Assembly (NCBI GenBank): GCA_014904845.1
Contig: MU119251.1
Coordinates: 186,001-250,000 of the forward strand
DNA from: Acephala macrosclerotiorum
Lineage: Eukaryota; Ascomycota; Leotiomycetes; Helotiales; Mollisiaceae
Length of the DNA: 64,000 bases
Reading direction: 5' to 3'
The notes under the pieces are model-generated. The model ran no database searches, was not told the DNA's origin, and worked only from the letters and a program-made list of their open reading frames with translations. Of this stretch, positions 58,587 to 64,000 are shown piece after piece; positions within the stretch are counted from its first letter, which is position 1, and every line of letters begins with the position of its first letter. The position numbers and the translations under genes were made by a program.

Positions 58587-59611
58587 ATAGTTAAGGAGTA
58601 GGTCCCTATACCTTGGGGACCGATTGAAGAATGCTTGAGAGGTTATTAGTACGGACTGGACTACCTTTCCTGTGTTTATATGAACAGCTTGGTCGGACAA
58701 GATGGAAGATTGACATGACGGAACAGATTCGAGGTTGTTAACAGTTGAATTGTGTGAACCGCAAGTAGTTTTTCAAAGGTAGCACTCAACAAGCTAGGCA
58801 TTCACTTCCCCACTCAAGCATTCCTCTTCCTCTGTCCCTCTACCAAAACACCGAAGCGTCAACTTCGCCTACCCCGCGCCGTAGCCTCGCCAAAGCCCCG
58901 CAACGTCACAAACCCCTTTATAGATTTAAATTAAAACCAATTTCTTCCATAGTCTACAGGTGATGCGACTCAAAACCGACCCGTCTTCAGAACGAACCAA
59001 TTCTGATGTGTCCACCGCACATAGGCAACGTTGCTGGAGCACGCCAACCTAAAGGGAGACCGAAAAGTCTATAAAGCTAATAATTCTGGATTAAAAGGTA
59101 CAATATATTCTCAGCCCTTCTTTCATTTATCTTCTCAAAAAAACAATTTAATTTTTTTTGTTTTTAGTATTTCTTATCTTGCTACGGCTCCTTTGGGACC
59201 TTTTTTTGCGGTGGCGTAGAAAGATTTTTTTTGCTCAGGAAGAATAGAGGTGGTACGCGAGGGGGTGTTTAGCAAGCGAGGACATCGAGTTGGAATTCTC
59301 CCTGCTTCATTCTTGTTCTTGGAGGTGGAAATCACTGCGCAGTAGGTGTGCTCAGAAAGCAATTAAAAACACCAGGATTCAAAAGTTAGAGTAGCTGACC
59401 TTCACGTTCTCCCATCTCGAAGTATTGGGTATTAATCAAGTTGAATCGTCACTTTCCCAGAAGACGCGCTTATCTTCGTTTAGCAACATAATTTATGTGC
59501 TAGATGGTTCAAGACGAACAGAAGATTTGAAGCCTTTGGCGGAATATAAGATCCATTCACCGTTGTCTTTCGACTTTCCAAAATTTACACCAACAGATAC
59601 CGAACAAAATC
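58587..59611. other. Gene-free stretch
   Basis: Contains an AT-rich patch with long T-runs at about 59110-59235. No gene, RNA or transposon end supported. Confidence 0.45.
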
Positions 59612-60425
59612 ATGGCGCAACCCCAACAGGAGATCGTTGAAGCGATGGCTGCTACCACCATAAAAGATTCACAAGGAGACTGGGCACTATTCAACCATGT
59701 AAGTGTGCGCATTGCTTGCTCGGTATTCTCGTCAAATCTTAACACTGACCGTATAACAGACCAAAGAATTATTTAAGGAGGGCGAGCTTGATGCTTGTCT
59801 CGAAGAATGTCTGTCATTGATCCTCAAACCCGACTTGTATGTGGAGGTCAGATGCAACACATACGTATGGCTTGTAAGTTGCTCTCCCTAGAGTGTGGAC
59901 AGGAGTATGTTGAGTTGGCTTTGAAGGCATGTGGACAGATGGCGGACAGTCAAAATGCGGAGCCCTTTCTCATATAAACAGTCTTCACCTGTTCTGACAA
60001 ACGTATTAGAGAGACGGACCCACATACGTTGGAAGAGGTCCTCGCCATCGTCGTCTCACAATTCGACGAGCGAACTAGCCAACTACTCGCCCGTGTCAAT
60101 CATGTGAGTTCCTTGTGCTTCCTATAGGCCATCGACAGCTCAAAGTTGACAGTATTCAGGCATGGGCGTTGTACACAAGCCACGCCAGTAGTGGTGACCA
60201 AGACAAGAGAAACCAATGTCGCGAAGAAATCCAGTCCATGGTCAACGAAACCGACTTGCCCCCAGGAATCAGCATACAAGCACACGTCTATTTGGCATTG
60301 TGCACCTCTGGTCTTCGTGCGCTTGAGTACCTCGCTAAGGCTGACGGAATTCCAAGCGAAGAAAAAAAAAGAAGTCCAAGGCTATCGTCGAGGGGATCAA
60401 GACTAGACTTGAGGAGGAGATAGCT
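59612..60425 (+). pseudogene. Broken gene, possibly TPR-like; frame lost at three places
   Basis: Starts MAQPQQEIVEAMAATTIKDS, and after an intron (about 59700-59760) continues TKELFKEGELDACLEECLSL and VEVRCNTYVWL, which reads like a helical repeat protein. The frame must then slip near 59870 to reach LLSLECGQEYVELALKACGQ. A TAA at 59975-59977 interrupts that frame before TVFTCSDKRIRETDPHTLEE. After another likely intron (about 60102-60160) comes AWALYTSHASSGDQDKRNQ. A nine-A run near 60362-60370 needs one more A to reach the convincing end KKSKAIVEGIKTRLEEEIA. Each break could be a misread intron or sequencing error, but three together suggest decay. Family not identified. Confidence 0.45.
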
Positions 60426-62606
60426 TAAGGCGCTTGACCTAGACAGACATTGATATCTCCGACTCTAGAATTAGGCAAGACGGAAAATGAGTAGAAGGTT
60501 GGGGGGTTGAGTGGTTTGTGAGAGTCGACATGACATCCCTTTCAAATAGCAGCCAAGGAGTTCGGCAGTATGTATCTCGTTGCGAAAGTAGGCGCTAGCT
60601 GCAATAAAAAAAGCCCTACCAAGCAAAGTCAATGTTAGTCAAGTCAATCTCTATTCGGGTTTCAGAACTTAAACTCTCACAATCACTTCATTCAATGCGT
60701 CGTGCATGAGCAAGCAGGCGCGCAAAAACATACTCTGACTTGATGTTTAACAAGCAAAAGAAAATGGAAAAAACCTCCAAAAAACTCGTACCCTGATGCT
60801 GGATTAGGTAGTAGGAGAAAACCCGGACGGTTTTTTTCAAAGTCGACGGCCATCAACGTCCAGGCAGGGTCCAGGATCCGGATCCATCTAGCGGTCTAAG
60901 TCCGGCGGATGCCCTGTTACTTGTTATATTTTGAAGTCGAGTTTGAAGTATGCTGGCTTACCAGTCGCAAAGGACACAGGAATTTGCATATTTAAATCCA
61001 CATTGAGCTTTGGCAAAATGGTGGAGATTCGGCGCTAGTACCGGCAGTCGAACTGCAGAGGGTGATTTTCACGTGAAACCATGGCTACATCGAACGAACG
61101 CCAATCTTGGGAGGCTTGAGGATATGTCAAAGAGGGACTTTACCGTAGATGTAGTGATGATGTTCCGCGTTTCGGGACCTCGGGTGCTTCTGCTAACCCC
61201 GCAAATAGTACCATCCAGGTAATCAACTTGAGCAAAGTGCCTCCTTAATGCTCAAACAATAAGGAATGCTGATGTATCTTGGATTTTGTTGCCTGGGGCT
61301 CATTTGACGCCACACTCGCTCAAATGTTTGCGGCTGATCAGTAACGCCCGGAAGCTTGATATTTGACTGTCCAAAGGTGAGTGTTCAAGGGATAGATCGG
61401 CTTGGTCCACCGCCTGGCGGTCTTTCTCTGATGTTACGGACTCCAACTAGGCCTCAAGCCCGGCACTTCCAAATTTCAGCCGGGTTGAGCTTGAGACGAT
61501 ACATGTGTTGCGTACAAAGGGTAGCTTGGCAACACGCAAATGATCCAGCTCATTCAGCATTGCCCTCCTATTTGAAAGGTGGATTTGAAGAGATATATAC
61601 CACAGGGAAGAAAAGAAAATTGACAAAAAAGAGTCAACGTGCATTACGACTTGACAGACTCGCCAGAACTATACAAATTGACATTTTGGATGTCCTAAGA
61701 TACTTGGAAGACTCTGGGGTTGGTGAGATCGAACTCGATCATCGACAATCACGAACGGATATCGTGCCTTCACCCTGATCACGGCCTCTCATCCTCGCTT
61801 CACTCTACGTGTGCCTCAATCAAGGTGCGATTTTCGTTCCGATTTAAGCTCAGGAAGTAAAGGGGAGGCTGGGGAGGAACCATTGAACAGAAAATTGTAT
61901 AGGAATACCGCAAGAACAGAGGAAATCTGGCAACTCATTCAATTTATCAAGAGTCTGTCTGATTAGTCCTTTGGCGCTTGTCTAGATCAGACGTGAGTCC
62001 CATGGTGACAAGGTTTGGACAAGCTTGTGTTCGAACGACCAAAGAGCCGTGTTGTTTGAATTTCTTAATAAGGCTGTTGAAGTGAAATATGAGAAGCCCC
62101 TTAGAAGCCCAACCCCTCTGTCGGCCCCACATAGTCACATGACTCTCCGCGATTGAACTTGCAGGGATCCCGCTATTCAAGCTCGGAGAGCTCGGGATCG
62201 TTTGACTCGTTTTGGTGTACAATTGCTTAGAAAGATAGGAGTCTTTCTAATCCTCACCGCGTTAAACCTGTTAAAAACAAAGATATGACTCCTTCACCGT
62301 AATCTGCCGGCTTCAGCAAATCCAATTCCCCATAGAAAGTTTCATGTGAACCATTCAAGTGCCGTTCATACCCATGAAACTTGTATGATGTGACCAATTT
62401 TGGCAATCTTCCCCTTAGAGCACCTTCCTCCCCGCTCTTGCCAATGCCGGACCTTTTGCGAATTTCGTCCGGAGCGAGAAAGTAGCTTTCAACCCCTCCT
62501 TTTAAGAGCCATACGTCAATCGCGTTCCCCTCAATCACCCTTTCGACCACGGTTTGAAGCCCAGACGTAGACAACAAGGTACGATTTCAACAAATACATA
62601 ATCACA
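60426..62606. other. Long gene-free stretch upstream of the dehydrogenase
   Basis: 2.2 kb with only short frames. One at about 61430-61778 ends in a basic segment (KKRKLTKKSQRALRLDRLAR) and one on the minus strand at 62254-62577 lacks an ATG; neither shows a domain. No repeat or RNA gene was recognised. Confidence 0.45.

Positions 62607-64000
<1,394 letters not shown>

Noticed and set aside
61356..61778. 140-codon plus frame with a basic tail
   Set aside because: Start is not an ATG, no domain is visible, and the first half reads like non-coding sequence.
62254..62577. 107-codon minus frame facing the dehydrogenase
   Set aside because: No ATG at the start and only 29 bp from the divergent start codon; more likely promoter sequence.

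Overview
The window looks like nuclear DNA of a filamentous ascomycete (Pezizomycotina). Almost every gene is broken by short introns of about 45-110 bp with GT..AG ends and CTRAY-type branch sites. The gene content (Zn2Cys6 regulators, an NRPS-like reductase, a class-3 lipase, a P450, Mgs1, Pmp3, a Nup85-type nucleoporin) is typical of that group. A leotiomycete is my guess from general flavour only. I found no tRNA, rRNA or CRISPR. Exon limits were placed by eye from splice signals and reading-frame continuity.

The left half (about 1-32 kb) is accessory in character. A 496-bp TA-flanked inverted-repeat element lies at 64-559. An A-PCP-reductase NRPS-like enzyme follows (855-4210, minus), then a coiled-coil protein (6075-7496, minus). 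Next come two decaying minus-strand genes: an MFS sugar-transporter pseudogene (9300-11201) and a coiled-coil pseudogene (12268-13878). A sugar-acid catabolism block follows: Zn2Cys6 regulator (14247-16927), DgoD-type galactonate dehydratase (17280-18568), aldo-keto reductase (18905-20183) and, divergently, a DHDPS-family 2-keto-3-deoxy-acid aldolase (20512-21549). An 824-bp inverted-repeat element (21895-22718) ends that block. Beyond it are a BBE-type flavin oxidase, a second Zn2Cys6 regulator, a secreted lipase, a cytochrome P450 and a frameshifted GST.

The right half (about 32-64 kb) is mostly conserved housekeeping: Mgs1/WRNIP1 ATPase, two small hydrophilic proteins, gamma-tubulin diverging from a Nup85-like nucleoporin, a GT8 glycosyltransferase, a large nuclear-GTPase-like protein with a histone-H1-like tail, a mitochondrial carrier, ribosomal eL22, Pmp3, an OBG-family GTPase, a small mitochondrial protein with a coding minisatellite, a short unknown protein, a broken gene, and the 5' part of S-(hydroxymethyl)glutathione dehydrogenase running off the right edge.

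The most coherent functional unit is the sugar-acid block: dehydratase makes a 2-keto-3-deoxy acid, aldolase splits it to pyruvate plus glyceraldehyde, and the reductase can turn glyceraldehyde into glycerol. A regulator adjoins it. The nearest transporter, which would be the natural uptake partner, is a pseudogene with stop codons of the kind repeat-induced point mutation makes.
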